From NCBI RefSeq assembly GCF_046054165.1, contig NZ_JBFNXK010000007.1, positions 182,439 through 246,438 on the forward strand: a DNA stretch of 64,000 nt, in the 5' to 3' direction. A program made the translations under genes and the position numbers. This DNA comes from Celerinatantimonas sp046054165 (GTDB lineage Bacteria; Pseudomonadota; Gammaproteobacteria; Enterobacterales; Celerinatantimonadaceae). The notes below the pieces were generated by a model that was given only the letters and a program-made list of their open reading frames with translations, did no database searches and was not told the origin of the DNA. How positions within the stretch are numbered: position 1 is the stretch's first letter; every line of letters begins with the position of its first letter. Positions 53,424-61,943 of this stretch are shown here, one piece after another.

Positions 53424-54044
53424 TTAAAAAGTTAGCCCATAGGTTCTTAACGCTCTCTCAGCTTGTTCAGCTGAATAAAATTGAATGGCTTTCATGCCAA
53501 CGGCTTCAGCTCCGGCAACATTATGCGGCATATCATCTAAGAAAATACATTCACTGGGTTCTAACTGATATTGGTTAAATAATTCATGATAAATTTCTTG
53601 TGAAGGTTTCATATATCCCACTTCGGCGGAAACGATTGCGCCATTAAATAATGGCCAAAAATCATATTTGTTTTTTAGGTAAGCTACGATTTCATGCACA
53701 TTGTCAGTTAATGCATAGACGCCATATCCCGCATCTTTAATTTGTTGCAGTAATGCTTTGGAGCCATACAACGGGATCAGTGATTCGCGGACATAATAGA
53801 ATAAACGTTCAGCATCTTCTGCCTTTAAATGAGACCGTTCCTGATAGAGCTGCTTTACTTCTTCCTCGGTTGTTTCTCCAAGATTGAGCGCTCTCCAGAA
53901 ATCAGTTCGGAATAAATCTTGTCGTAGCATGAGCGGATCAGGGTGTTCTGGGAATGTTAGTCGAGCAATTTCTTCAGGGGACCATCGAACCATAACATTT
54001 CCGATATCAAAGATTACATTTTTAATCGTTGTAGCTTGAGACAT
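53424..54044 (-). CDS. HAD-superfamily hydrolase (YihX-like)
   Basis: The 206-residue product has the HAD motifs: FDIGNVMVRW near residue 12 (the first Asp is the nucleophile; the usual second Asp is Asn), ALTDNVHE for motif II, and KPSQEIYHELF and CIFLDDMPHNVAGA for motifs III and IV. Closest in layout to YihX, an alpha-D-glucose-1-phosphate phosphatase, whose nucleophile motif is also DIGNV. Substrate not provable. Confidence 0.85.
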   Translation of the reverse strand: MSQATTIKNVIFDIGNVMVRWSPEEIARLTFPEHPDPLMLRQDLFRTDFWRALNLGETTEEEVKQLYQERSHLKAEDAERLFYYVRESLIPLYGSKALLQQIKDAGYGVYALTDNVHEIVAYLKNKYDFWPLFNGAIVSAEVGYMKPSQEIYHELFNQYQLEPSECIFLDDMPHNVAGAEAVGMKAIQFYSAEQAERALRTYGLTF

Positions 54045-54676
54045 AGCGGCTCCTAGACCTACTGTTTTAAATGAAATATCACTAGATAAGACGGAGTGTG
54101 ATTGAATGAAGCAATCAATATTGTATTCGACTTATTCATGTAGTTCTCTGCCTTATATTGTAAATTTAGGGTTTGTTATTGCTGTATTGGGGACATATTT
54201 TGATGACTCATCCCTGTGAAATTCAATGATCAGGAGGCTGGCAATCTTTCGTGATTATTGGGTCTCTGGGAGCATTAAAACTCATCGCAACGTTTGCTTC
54301 ACTAATGAATTGCCATCAGTTGCGTTATGTTTTAAACGCGTTTCATCTGAATAAAAAATTCGACAATAAAAGAGCCATATTCCTTAGAAGACAACCCGAA
54401 AGTGCCAATGATTGATTGTCGTTGCTTCGTCATCGTGATCTAAAATTTCACCTATAAACTACTAAGATACTCTGGATCATCTGAAACGTCATTCGTTGAC
54501 CATTTTATTTAGATACCGTGGGATAAACCGCGCAATGCGGGCTGTATAAAGATGTGCATTTTTTTATAGGTTACAAATAAATAGCCATTATCAACATTTA
54601 ACCCATTTCCGATTGTTCTTATAATATTGACTTCACTGATCAATATCATGTTCTTAACATCTCTGGGAGAGTAACA
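54045..54676. other. Gap of about 630 bases between divergent genes
   Basis: No credible gene. Contains one GGGGACAT motif (54189-54196) and several stop-rich fragments. It separates the HAD gene from the SDR/MFS pair and could hold decayed sequence. Confidence 0.5.
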
Positions 54677-55474
54677 ATGAAAATAGATATGCAAGGTAAA
54701 ACGGCGTTGGTTACCGCTTCAACAGGTGGTATTGGGTACGCGATTGCACAGGGATTATTAGATTGTGGTGCTGAAGTTCTCATCAATGGTCGCAGTGACT
54801 CATCGGTAGCTCGTGCATTGGCCTCATTGCGGACCCAATATCCTGATGGTGGGGTTAAAGGGATTGTTGCGGATTTATCGGATGCAAATGGTGTCAATCG
54901 GTTATTAGAGCAGATTGAGACGCCGGTCGATATTTTGGTTAATAATGCCGGCATTTATGGCCCGCTAGATTTTTATGCAACTGAGGATGCGATCTGGGAG
55001 CAATACTGGCAAACCAATGTGATGTCTGGTATTCGGTTATCCAGAGCATTGACTCCGGCAATGGTCGAGGCCGGTTGGGGACGGGTTGTTTTTATCTCCT
55101 CGGAGTCGGCCCTAAATATCCCATCGGATATGATCCATTATGGTGTGACTAAAACAGCTCAATTATCACTGTCTCGGGGGCTTGCTAAACGCTTGGCCGG
55201 AACGGGGGTGACCGTGAATAGTGTCTTACCGGGCCCTACGATTTCCGATGGATTTAAAGCGATGTTTGAACAACAGGCCAAAGAAACTGGACAGACGTAT
55301 GAGCAATTAGGCAAAGCGTTTGTGATGGCGCAACGACCAAGCTCAGTGATTCAGCGGCCGGCTTCGGTTGAGGAGGTAGCCAATATGGTGGTGTATGTTT
55401 GTTCGCCACTTGCATCGGCAACCAGTGGTGCAGCCTTGCGTGTTGATGGGGGTGTCGTGGATGATATTGTTTAA
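54677..55474 (+). CDS. Short-chain dehydrogenase/reductase
   Basis: The 265-residue protein is a classical SDR. It has the cofactor motif TASTGGIGYAIA near residue 12, NNAGIYG near 91, catalytic Ser in VFISSESALNI and YGVTK (Tyr-x3-Lys) near 155. C-terminal DGG ends the Rossmann core. Substrate unknown. An MFS transporter gene follows by 107 bases on the same strand. Confidence 0.9.
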   Translation: MKIDMQGKTALVTASTGGIGYAIAQGLLDCGAEVLINGRSDSSVARALASLRTQYPDGGVKGIVADLSDANGVNRLLEQIETPVDILVNNAGIYGPLDFYATEDAIWEQYWQTNVMSGIRLSRALTPAMVEAGWGRVVFISSESALNIPSDMIHYGVTKTAQLSLSRGLAKRLAGTGVTVNSVLPGPTISDGFKAMFEQQAKETGQTYEQLGKAFVMAQRPSSVIQRPASVEEVANMVVYVCSPLASATSGAALRVDGGVVDDIV

Positions 55475-55581
55475 TGCCTCGTTGTTTGGATGTTTATGCC
55501 GGAACATTTGAGAAGAATAGATAGATGAGGCCGTGAATGATTTGTGAGTGTTTCTTGTAATCTTCATGAGTGACGTAAAAA

Positions 55582-56985
55582 ATGATTAACCGTCAAACGG
55601 CCGCTACGTTGTTAGTGGCCGGGACCATGTTTATGGAAAATCTGGATGCTACGGTTATTTCAACCGCATTGCCCGCGATTGCGGAAGACTTTCATACGTT
55701 ACCTGAATATTTATCGGTTGGGGTTGCTATTTATCTAGTGGCTTTAACGGTGTTTATTCCGATGAGTGGTTGGTTAGCGGATCGTTATGGTGCTCGGCGG
55801 ATTTTCTCATGGGCGATCGGGATTTTTTGTGGTGCATCGATATTGTGCGCCTTGAGTTCGAATCTATTGACGTTCAGTATCGCTCGATTACTCCAAGGGA
55901 CGGGAGGGGCGATGATGGTCCCCGTCGGACGGATGGTCATTTTGCGTCATACGCCAAAACAAAATATGGTGCGAGCGATTGCAATTTTAACTTGGCCTGC
56001 TTTGATTGCACCTATTGTAGGGCCGGTAGTGGGGGGCTGGATTACCGTCCATTGGGGATGGAGTTGGATATTTTTGCTAAATGTTCCACTAGGATTGCTC
56101 GCTCTGATTGCTAGTTTGAACCTGCTCTCGAATCACTACATACCCATGTCGCATTTTGATTTTTTGGGATTCCTACTGAGCGGATTAGGATTCGGCTTCT
56201 TTATGGTGGGCATTGAAGCCATGAGTCGCAACGATACGCCGAGATCGGGGGCTTTCAGTTTCGTGATAAGTGGGATTGCGTTATTGGCCCTGACGAGCAG
56301 GCATTTTAAGCATTGTAAAGAACCATTATTTAATTTAAAGCCTTTAACCATCCCGACCTTTCGGGTATCGATTGTTGGGGGATCGCTTTTTCGGATTGCT
56401 ATTGCATCGATTCCCTTTCTATTACCATTGATGTTTGAGATTGGATTCGGGTTTAGTGCCGTAAAAGCTGGGGCACTATTGTTATGGCTGTTTGCCGGTA
56501 ATTTAATGATTAAACCTGCCACCACTGCCATTATGAACCGAGTTGGATTTAAGCGATTGTTGATAGGAAATGGCATTTTAGTGGCTTTGGGGTTTGCGAT
56601 CATGAGCCTGTTTTCCCCCTTAACTCCACAATGGTTCATTATGCTGGTGTTGTTTGTCAGCGGGATGAATCGGTCTATCCAATTCACGGCCATTAATACG
56701 ATTAGTTTTGCTGATATTCCAGCGGCAATGATGCGTGATGCCACGACGTTGCAATCAACGGTGCTACAGATGAATATCGGAACCGGGATCGCTTTGGGGG
56801 CGTTATCATTGGCACTATCCGCTTTGTTTTTCCCGGTAATCGGAGGAAAATTGCAAATAGTTAATTTTCAGTGTGCTTTAGCAATGATGGCGATCATTGC
56901 ACTACTAGGTGTGAGTGATAGTCTGTTTCTATCTTCTAACGCGGGTTTATCCGTATTGGAAAAGTACCATTCCGTGCATTTGTAA
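55582..56985 (+). CDS. MFS drug transporter, DHA2 type
   Basis: The 467-residue product is a multi-pass major facilitator. The N-terminus has the DHA2 motif ENLDATVISTALPAIA; motif A reads GWLADRYGARRIF and motif C ALIAPIVGPVVGGW. These proteins are proton-driven exporters of drugs or metabolites. It may be co-transcribed with the SDR gene. Length is at the short end for 14-segment members. Confidence 0.88.
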   Translation: MINRQTAATLLVAGTMFMENLDATVISTALPAIAEDFHTLPEYLSVGVAIYLVALTVFIPMSGWLADRYGARRIFSWAIGIFCGASILCALSSNLLTFSIARLLQGTGGAMMVPVGRMVILRHTPKQNMVRAIAILTWPALIAPIVGPVVGGWITVHWGWSWIFLLNVPLGLLALIASLNLLSNHYIPMSHFDFLGFLLSGLGFGFFMVGIEAMSRNDTPRSGAFSFVISGIALLALTSRHFKHCKEPLFNLKPLTIPTFRVSIVGGSLFRIAIASIPFLLPLMFEIGFGFSAVKAGALLLWLFAGNLMIKPATTAIMNRVGFKRLLIGNGILVALGFAIMSLFSPLTPQWFIMLVLFVSGMNRSIQFTAINTISFADIPAAMMRDATTLQSTVLQMNIGTGIALGALSLALSALFFPVIGGKLQIVNFQCALAMMAIIALLGVSDSLFLSSNAGLSVLEKYHSVHL

Positions 56986-57194
56986 TACGGTTCATAGTGA
57001 AAGCTAATTGTTCGAATACTAGTGCAGTGATATAACTGGTATATCTTTATAGAATATAAATTATAGCATCAGAGGGATGGTTTATTGATGAAAGACCGTT
57101 GGCTGTTTGGGGTTAAATTGGGTTAAATCGTAAGTCATGTCATGACCCAAAGTTAACAGTCCTTCGTGTCAATATCTCTCTTGAGGAGCAAAAA

Positions 57195-57791
57195 GTGGAA
57201 GCGCAATTTGAATTTTCTGGCGATGAAATTGATTTAGTTAATGTTGAAATATCCGGCCCTCGTTTAGTCCTGCGATCAATTACGGCCAGCGATGATCGAT
57301 CGGTGTTTGAATCACTGACTCCGGATATCGCAACATTTATGGTTGAAAAGTCTGCCGATCACATTGGTCAGACGAAGGATTTCATTCAAACATCGCGCAA
57401 TAGTATGTTAAGAAAACATGAATTAGTCTGTGTGATCACGAATTATCGTTCAGAGTTTTTAGGATGTTGTCGATTGTCTGCCCATCAGTCAGCCCAAACG
57501 CTGGAGTTATCCTTATGGCTTAAAAAATCTGCACACGGGCATCGTTATGGGCAGGAAACCGCGTGGATGTTAGCCCAATGGGCGTTGAAGAATTTAAAAT
57601 TTGATACGCTATTATTCCCTGTTGATAAACAAAATATCAAAGGCTGCTCGGTGGCTGCAAGTCTGGGAGGGGATATCACTTCTGAAAGGCAAACATTGTC
57701 TGGTCATGGAACAACTCTGAATGAGGTCGTTTATTGTATTACCTCGAAAGCGTTGTATGAAAAATTATCCCGAGAATATGTTTCGATTTAA
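57195..57791 (+). CDS. GNAT-family acetyltransferase (RimJ/RimL type)
   Basis: The 198-residue product begins its fold with ISGPRLVLRSITASDDRSVFE, as in RimJ/RimL-like GNATs. LELSLWLKKSAHGHRYGQETAWMLAQWAL and the cofactor-loop residues DKQNIKGCSVAASLGG are the acetyl-CoA region. A GAGGAG site precedes the start. Substrate unknown; it could modify an amine metabolite or a protein N-terminus. Confidence 0.82.
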   Translation: MEAQFEFSGDEIDLVNVEISGPRLVLRSITASDDRSVFESLTPDIATFMVEKSADHIGQTKDFIQTSRNSMLRKHELVCVITNYRSEFLGCCRLSAHQSAQTLELSLWLKKSAHGHRYGQETAWMLAQWALKNLKFDTLLFPVDKQNIKGCSVAASLGGDITSERQTLSGHGTTLNEVVYCITSKALYEKLSREYVSI

Positions 57792-58215
57792 ATACTGCTC
57801 GAGTTTTGTTCATTGAGTGACGAGTTGAGCCGGCTCGGTCACTCAAATGGATAATTATTTTTAGTTCGTGGGCTTTTCATATCTTCTTTTAACATCGGGA
57901 CGACCTAAACGTCGCCAGGGGCTGTTGACCTTTCGTGGTTAAATTTTGTTCAAATCAAGCCTGTTTTGAACAAGGTGCGGTCTGTGACGCTTAATGAGTT
58001 AAGCAAACAGGGCACAACACCGTTCAGGATGGATTTAAATGAGCCCGAAGGTTGCAAAAACAATTACAAAAGGTCAACCAGCCCCTAGTAGAAGGTCGTC
58101 TCAGATATCTCTTTGATTTATTAAATTCACGAATAACTTTATTCATAATTTATCTCTATTCTATTGGAAGAGAACTTATTAGAGTGGACGATAAATATCC
58201 AAAAGGAAGGATGCT
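57792..58215. other. Gap of about 420 bases holding a palindromic element
   Basis: No gene. The main content is the inverted-repeat element at 57899-58100, listed separately. Confidence 0.55.
57899..58100. mobile_element. Roughly 200-bp inverted-repeat element, MITE-like
   Basis: The ends pair over a broken stem. Outer GACGACCT (57899-57906) matches AGGTCGTC (58093-58100), and inner AGGGGCTGTTGACCTTT (from 57917) matches the reverse complement of AGGTCAACCAGCCCCT (58071-58086) with one inserted base. An internal hairpin (TTGTTCAAA with TTTGAACAA) lies near 57946-57973. There is no open frame, so it could be a MITE, the relic of an insertion sequence, or a structured RNA gene. No target-site duplication was clear. 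Confidence 0.55.
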
Positions 58216-58956
58216 ATGAAATTACATTATCTCGCCAAGATAAAGCTAATTTTATTACTTTTGATGAGTTGTGTATCATTTGTTACTTCCCCAGTAACGA
58301 GTGCTGAGTCGTTGTCATCTCAGTCTAAACCTAAAATAGGGATTATTGGTGCGGGGTGGTTGGGGGGCACCGTGGGTAAAGCTTGGATCCGGTCTGGATA
58401 TCAGGTGATGTTTTCAACGCGTCATCCGGATAAGTTGCAATCAATGGTTACCCAGTTGGGCGCGAAGGCTTCGCTTGGGACCCCTCGAGAAGCCGCTGCT
58501 TTTGGGGATATTATTCTTATTGCGGTGCCTTATTCCTCCATTGAACAAATTAGCCGAGATTTCGAGCCGGAGTTAAAAGGTAAAATTATATTAGATGCAA
58601 CCAATGCGCATGATGGGCCGGATCAAGCGTCTAAAGACGCGGTGGATCATGGCGTTGCGGTTACTTCCGCTAAGTATTTCAAATATGCACGGTTAGTTCG
58701 GGCCTTTAGTGCTGTCGATGCAACAGCTATTGAGGCATCATCGCTTCGAAATAGTCATAAATTAGGCGTTCCATTAGCGAGTGATGATCCTCAAGCGATG
58801 GCTATCGCTAAAAAATTAGTGATTGATGCTGGGTGTACTCCGGTGATTGTTGGGGATCTGTCAAAAGCACATATGTTTGAACGAGGCAATCCTGGGTTTC
58901 GTGCGAATACCACAGCTCCTGTATTACGAGAGATTTTAGGTTTAGCGGATGATTAG
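58216..58956 (+). CDS. Exported NADP/F420-type oxidoreductase
   Basis: The 246-residue product has an apparent signal peptide (KIKLILLLLMSCVSFVTS, cleavage after TSA near residue 30). An NADP-binding Rossmann domain of the F420-dependent oxidoreductase family follows: KIGIIGAGWLGGTVGKAW, FSTRHPDKLQ (Arg favours NADP), ILIAVPYSSIEQI and KIILDATNAHD. AAGGAAGG precedes the ATG. A signal sequence on such a dinucleotide-binding enzyme is unusual. Substrate unknown. Confidence 0.8.
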   Translation: MKLHYLAKIKLILLLLMSCVSFVTSPVTSAESLSSQSKPKIGIIGAGWLGGTVGKAWIRSGYQVMFSTRHPDKLQSMVTQLGAKASLGTPREAAAFGDIILIAVPYSSIEQISRDFEPELKGKIILDATNAHDGPDQASKDAVDHGVAVTSAKYFKYARLVRAFSAVDATAIEASSLRNSHKLGVPLASDDPQAMAIAKKLVIDAGCTPVIVGDLSKAHMFERGNPGFRANTTAPVLREILGLADD

Positions 58957-59009
58957 TCGTCGAAAATCTAACTGCGATAGGGTAGGCGAAATTAAATGGG
59001 GATAGTCGA

Positions 59010-60329
59010 TTGAAAGCGAATGCTAGTGTAAGTTTTATTCGTCGATTTATCGGATTCCAACCCGGTGAGGGAGTTCTGGTTGCATGGTCGGCACTGTATA
59101 TTATCGCCTTATTTCTAGCTTACTATGTCCTGCGTCCGATTCGGGATGAGCTGGGGGCCGCGGGGGGTGTCTACAATCTACCTTGGTTGTTTTTAGGTAC
59201 TTTAGTGGCCATGCTGATCATGAATCCAATTTTTTCTTTTTTAGTTAAAAAATGGTCCCGACCTCAGTTTATCGCCATTGTTTATCGCTTCTTTATTTTA
59301 AATTTGGTGTTATTCATTGTGGCGATTCAATGGGCTACACCGGCACAACATGTCTGGATTGGTCGCATTTTTTTCATTTGGGTTTCGGTATTTAATCTGT
59401 TTGTGATCTCTGTTTTTTGGTCGCTGGTGGTCGATACCTTTAGTAGCGAACAGGGAAAGCGTATTTTTGGTGCGTTATCGGCAGGGGCCACTTTGGGGGG
59501 AATTATTGGCGCCGGATTAACCTCATTATTGGTGGCGCATATTGGTCAATCTGGGTTAATGATTATATCAATTCTACTGTTGGAAGTGGCGGTGCAGTCT
59601 GCCAGACGGTTAGCTCTTTGTCAGTCAGAGGGGCATCCCTCCGTTCAGCAGTACAATCGGCCGATTGGTGGAAAATTATTAGCGGGAATTGTCGATACAT
59701 GCCGCTCGCCTTATCTGTTGGCGATTTCTGGATTTATTTTGTTACAAACGATGACCGCCACATTTCTCTATTTTGAGCAAGCGCATATTGCTCAAAACTA
59801 TTTTAGCGATAGAGCTGCACGGACTGAATTTTTTGCCAGAATTGATCTGTGGGTTAATAGTTTAACACTGATGATTCAACTGTTTGTAACAGGGCGGGTA
59901 ATTCGTTGGCTGGGTATCGGAGCTGTTCTATGCACGTTACCGCTGGTATGTTTGATTGGTTTTTCTTCATTGGCATTTATGCCATCGATTACTGTTTTCT
60001 TGGTGGTTCAGATTGCTCGTCGGGTGGGTAACTACGCTCTGACGCGACCTTCTAGAGAAGTGTTATTTACGGTTGTTTCCAGAGAAGATCGCTATAAGAG
60101 TAAAAATTTTATTGATACGGTGGTGTATCGAGGCGGTGATCAAATCGCCAGTTGGTCATATGCTGGGTTAATTGCTCTGGGTCTTTCTATGTCGGGTATC
60201 GCAATTGTAGCTATCCCCATCAGTGTGATTTGGTTAGGCCTTGGAAGTTGGCTCGGTTTGCAGCAACGTAAGCAAGCTCGAAAGCTAGCGGAAGACCTCA
60301 GTGAGGGCGAACATTTAGTGAATCATTAA
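59010..60329 (+). CDS. Major-facilitator-like NTT/Npt-family transporter
   Basis: The 439-residue membrane protein resembles bacterial members of the ADP/ATP translocase (NTT) and related MFS family: YYVLRPIRDELGAAGG near residue 38, WSLVVDTFSSEQGKRIFGALSAGATLGGIIGAGL near 140-175, and RPSREVLFTVVSREDRYKSKNFIDTVVYRGGDQ in the second half. Free-living bacteria carry these with unknown substrates. The start is a TTG at 59010, the only in-frame choice at the right distance. It follows the oxidoreductase by 53 bases. Confidence 0.8.
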   Translation: MKANASVSFIRRFIGFQPGEGVLVAWSALYIIALFLAYYVLRPIRDELGAAGGVYNLPWLFLGTLVAMLIMNPIFSFLVKKWSRPQFIAIVYRFFILNLVLFIVAIQWATPAQHVWIGRIFFIWVSVFNLFVISVFWSLVVDTFSSEQGKRIFGALSAGATLGGIIGAGLTSLLVAHIGQSGLMIISILLLEVAVQSARRLALCQSEGHPSVQQYNRPIGGKLLAGIVDTCRSPYLLAISGFILLQTMTATFLYFEQAHIAQNYFSDRAARTEFFARIDLWVNSLTLMIQLFVTGRVIRWLGIGAVLCTLPLVCLIGFSSLAFMPSITVFLVVQIARRVGNYALTRPSREVLFTVVSREDRYKSKNFIDTVVYRGGDQIASWSYAGLIALGLSMSGIAIVAIPISVIWLGLGSWLGLQQRKQARKLAEDLSEGEHLVNH

Positions 60330-60378
60330 TAAACGCTTTTTCCTTCACATCTATTTATTGAAGCTGCAAAATCTCTCC

Positions 60379-60813
60379 CTAAGAGTGGGCCATATTTCGG
60401 GAAGCCTCTGGTACTTTAAATCGAGCTTTTGCTGTCACCAGCGCATGCTCGTGGCTAAAGATCCCACTCTGCATCCAGTAAATTCCATGGCGGCATTGAT
60501 CTTGTTTCGCATAAATATCAACAACCTGTCCGATGACAACGGGTTTATGGTAGCGGATATTTAAATCTACCGTCATGGCTGCAACATGATGAGCTAACAG
60601 GAAATGAGTCATCGCGGAGTCCAGTAGTGTACTAGCAACTCCACCATGTAATAGATGATCATATCCTTGATAGGATCCATCGACATAAAAGCAGCTATGG
60701 AGGGTTAATGGATCAATCCAGTCAAATTCTAAGTGAAGTGATTGAACTGAATGAGACGGACCACAGGCAATACAATGATCGTGATGCGTCTCAAATGAAG
60801 AGTGGGTAGACAT
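60379..60813 (-). CDS. PaaI-like hotdog-fold thioesterase
   Basis: The 144-residue product has a hotdog fold: HCIACGPSHSVQSLHLEF at the start, YQGYDHLLHGGVASTLLDSAM in the central helix (family HGG-x-DxAM pattern) and MTVDLNIRYHKPVVIG. Such enzymes hydrolyse acyl-CoA thioesters. It lies two bases downstream of the NifX-like gene and is probably co-transcribed with it. Confidence 0.85.
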   Translation of the reverse strand: MSTHSSFETHHDHCIACGPSHSVQSLHLEFDWIDPLTLHSCFYVDGSYQGYDHLLHGGVASTLLDSAMTHFLLAHHVAAMTVDLNIRYHKPVVIGQVVDIYAKQDQCRHGIYWMQSGIFSHEHALVTAKARFKVPEASRNMAHS

Positions 60814-60815
60814 GG

Positions 60816-61328
60816 TTATTCCTGATGTTGATGGCGGCAGCAGTGATGCCCCTGACCTTTAGAGTGACATTCTGCATCAGACTTAGCATGCTCATGGCAA
60901 TGCCCTTGCCCATGAGCTTGGCCCTGATGTTGACAACAACGCTGGTGATCTGACGGCATGCGATGGATCGCTTTGATTGAAGGCCGTCCCTGACTCACAT
61001 CGGTGAGTTGGGTTGCGATTTGCGTGATATCTTCCAGCTGAGAACGAATGGTTTCAAGTGACTGGTTACGATGAAGCTGCCAGATTGTCAGTCCGTGGCG
61101 TAATAAGCGAGATAACATATTTTGGCCAATGTTACGGATCAGCAGTGTATCGATTTCCAGTGCAAGACATTGGGTCAAGATCAGCTGTTTACCTGAACAT
61201 CCTTGGCTCAGTGCTGGATTTTCAAACTCCGCAAGGGCGCGACCCGATGGGTCTAAAATTACAAATTTATCAGCACGAGTGAAGTGATTGGAGACAAGAT
61301 CTTGTTGCATCGGAATAGCGATTTTCAT
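60816..61328 (-). CDS. NifX/NifB-domain protein with His/Cys-rich tail
   Basis: The 170-residue product has a dinitrogenase FeMo-cofactor type domain (1-105): MKIAIPMQQDLVSNHF, FENPALSQGCSGK, and LIRNIGQNMLSRLLRHGL. Its last about 45 residues are rich in His, Cys and Gln (HQRCCQHQGQAHGQGHCHEH), a probable metal-binding tail. The ATG at 61328 has AAGGGG upstream. The family is not limited to nitrogen fixers. A DUF134 gene lies upstream, as is common. Confidence 0.85.
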   Translation of the reverse strand: MKIAIPMQQDLVSNHFTRADKFVILDPSGRALAEFENPALSQGCSGKQLILTQCLALEIDTLLIRNIGQNMLSRLLRHGLTIWQLHRNQSLETIRSQLEDITQIATQLTDVSQGRPSIKAIHRMPSDHQRCCQHQGQAHGQGHCHEHAKSDAECHSKGQGHHCCRHQHQE

Positions 61329-61352
61329 AAGGTTCCCCTTAGATTGTATTGT

Positions 61353-61364
61353 TAGCATATGCTA
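61353..61364. promoter_or_regulatory. Palindrome upstream of the NifX-like gene
   Basis: TAGCATATGCTA is a perfect 12-bp palindrome, 24 bases before the start of the NifX-like gene. A second copy with 10 of 12 bases matching lies 28 bases away. A plausible operator for the DUF134 protein encoded next door. Confidence 0.55.
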
Positions 61365-61380
61365 TATAGTAACTCATTTT

Positions 61381-61392
61381 TAGCATATGCCA
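61381..61392. promoter_or_regulatory. Second copy of the TAGCATATGC palindrome
   Basis: TAGCATATGCCA repeats the first palindrome in direct order between the DUF134 and NifX-like genes. Confidence 0.5.
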
Positions 61393-61433
61393 ATAAAAAT
61401 TCCGATATTTGATTAAAAATTTAGGGATGAGGA

Positions 61434-61727
61434 TTATTTTTCGATATCGTTATGTTCAGATATCAAAAGTACCTTTCCGTTGAGCAGGCAATCTGTGACT
61501 TTAAAACGAGCCGATTTGACAAGATTGGCTAAAGTTTGTCGTGAGACATTCATGGCTAATGCGGCTTGTTGCTGCTGCATTCCCTGACCATCAACCAAGC
61601 GCATGGCTTCAAATTCATCAGCATCTAGTACTTGTTCGGCTAACTGGGTCATTGGAACCCCGTTTGGTTTAAAGCAACTATTTGCGGGTCGTCCACAGAT
61701 ATTTCGGGGCAATTTTGGTCGTCCCAT
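61434..61727 (-). CDS. DUF134-family HTH protein
   Basis: The 97-residue product starts MGRPKLPRNICGRP and has a sigma-factor-like helix-turn-helix: LDADEFEAMRLVDGQGMQQQ and AALAMNVSRQTLANLVKSAR. The cysteine/Arg/Pro start is diagnostic of the family, which usually accompanies NifX-like proteins and may sense metal or redox state. Its stop lies 105 bases before the NifX-like start. Confidence 0.88.
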   Translation of the reverse strand: MGRPKLPRNICGRPANSCFKPNGVPMTQLAEQVLDADEFEAMRLVDGQGMQQQQAALAMNVSRQTLANLVKSARFKVTDCLLNGKVLLISEHNDIEK

Positions 61728-61767
61728 ATCATCCTCATTCCGGCTATTCTATAGATTATAGGCAAAT

Positions 61768-61789
61768 TATAGCGCTTTAGAGCACTATA
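61768..61789. promoter_or_regulatory. Near-palindrome upstream of the DUF134 gene
   Basis: TATAGCGCT and AGCACTATA flank a TTAG spacer; the arms match at eight of nine positions. It lies about 40 bases before the start of the DUF134 gene. Confidence 0.35.
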
Positions 61790-61943
61790 GTTTGTTGGGT
61801 TCATCTATCATTATAATGATTTATGTTCGGAAAGATAACAGTCTGGGGGGCATAAATGTCCCGGTGGGTCACAGGGCATTTATCCTGTTAATTTTAAAAA
61901 GGTAGATGATACGAAATGGCCATTAGGCTTTGATTCCCATCCG

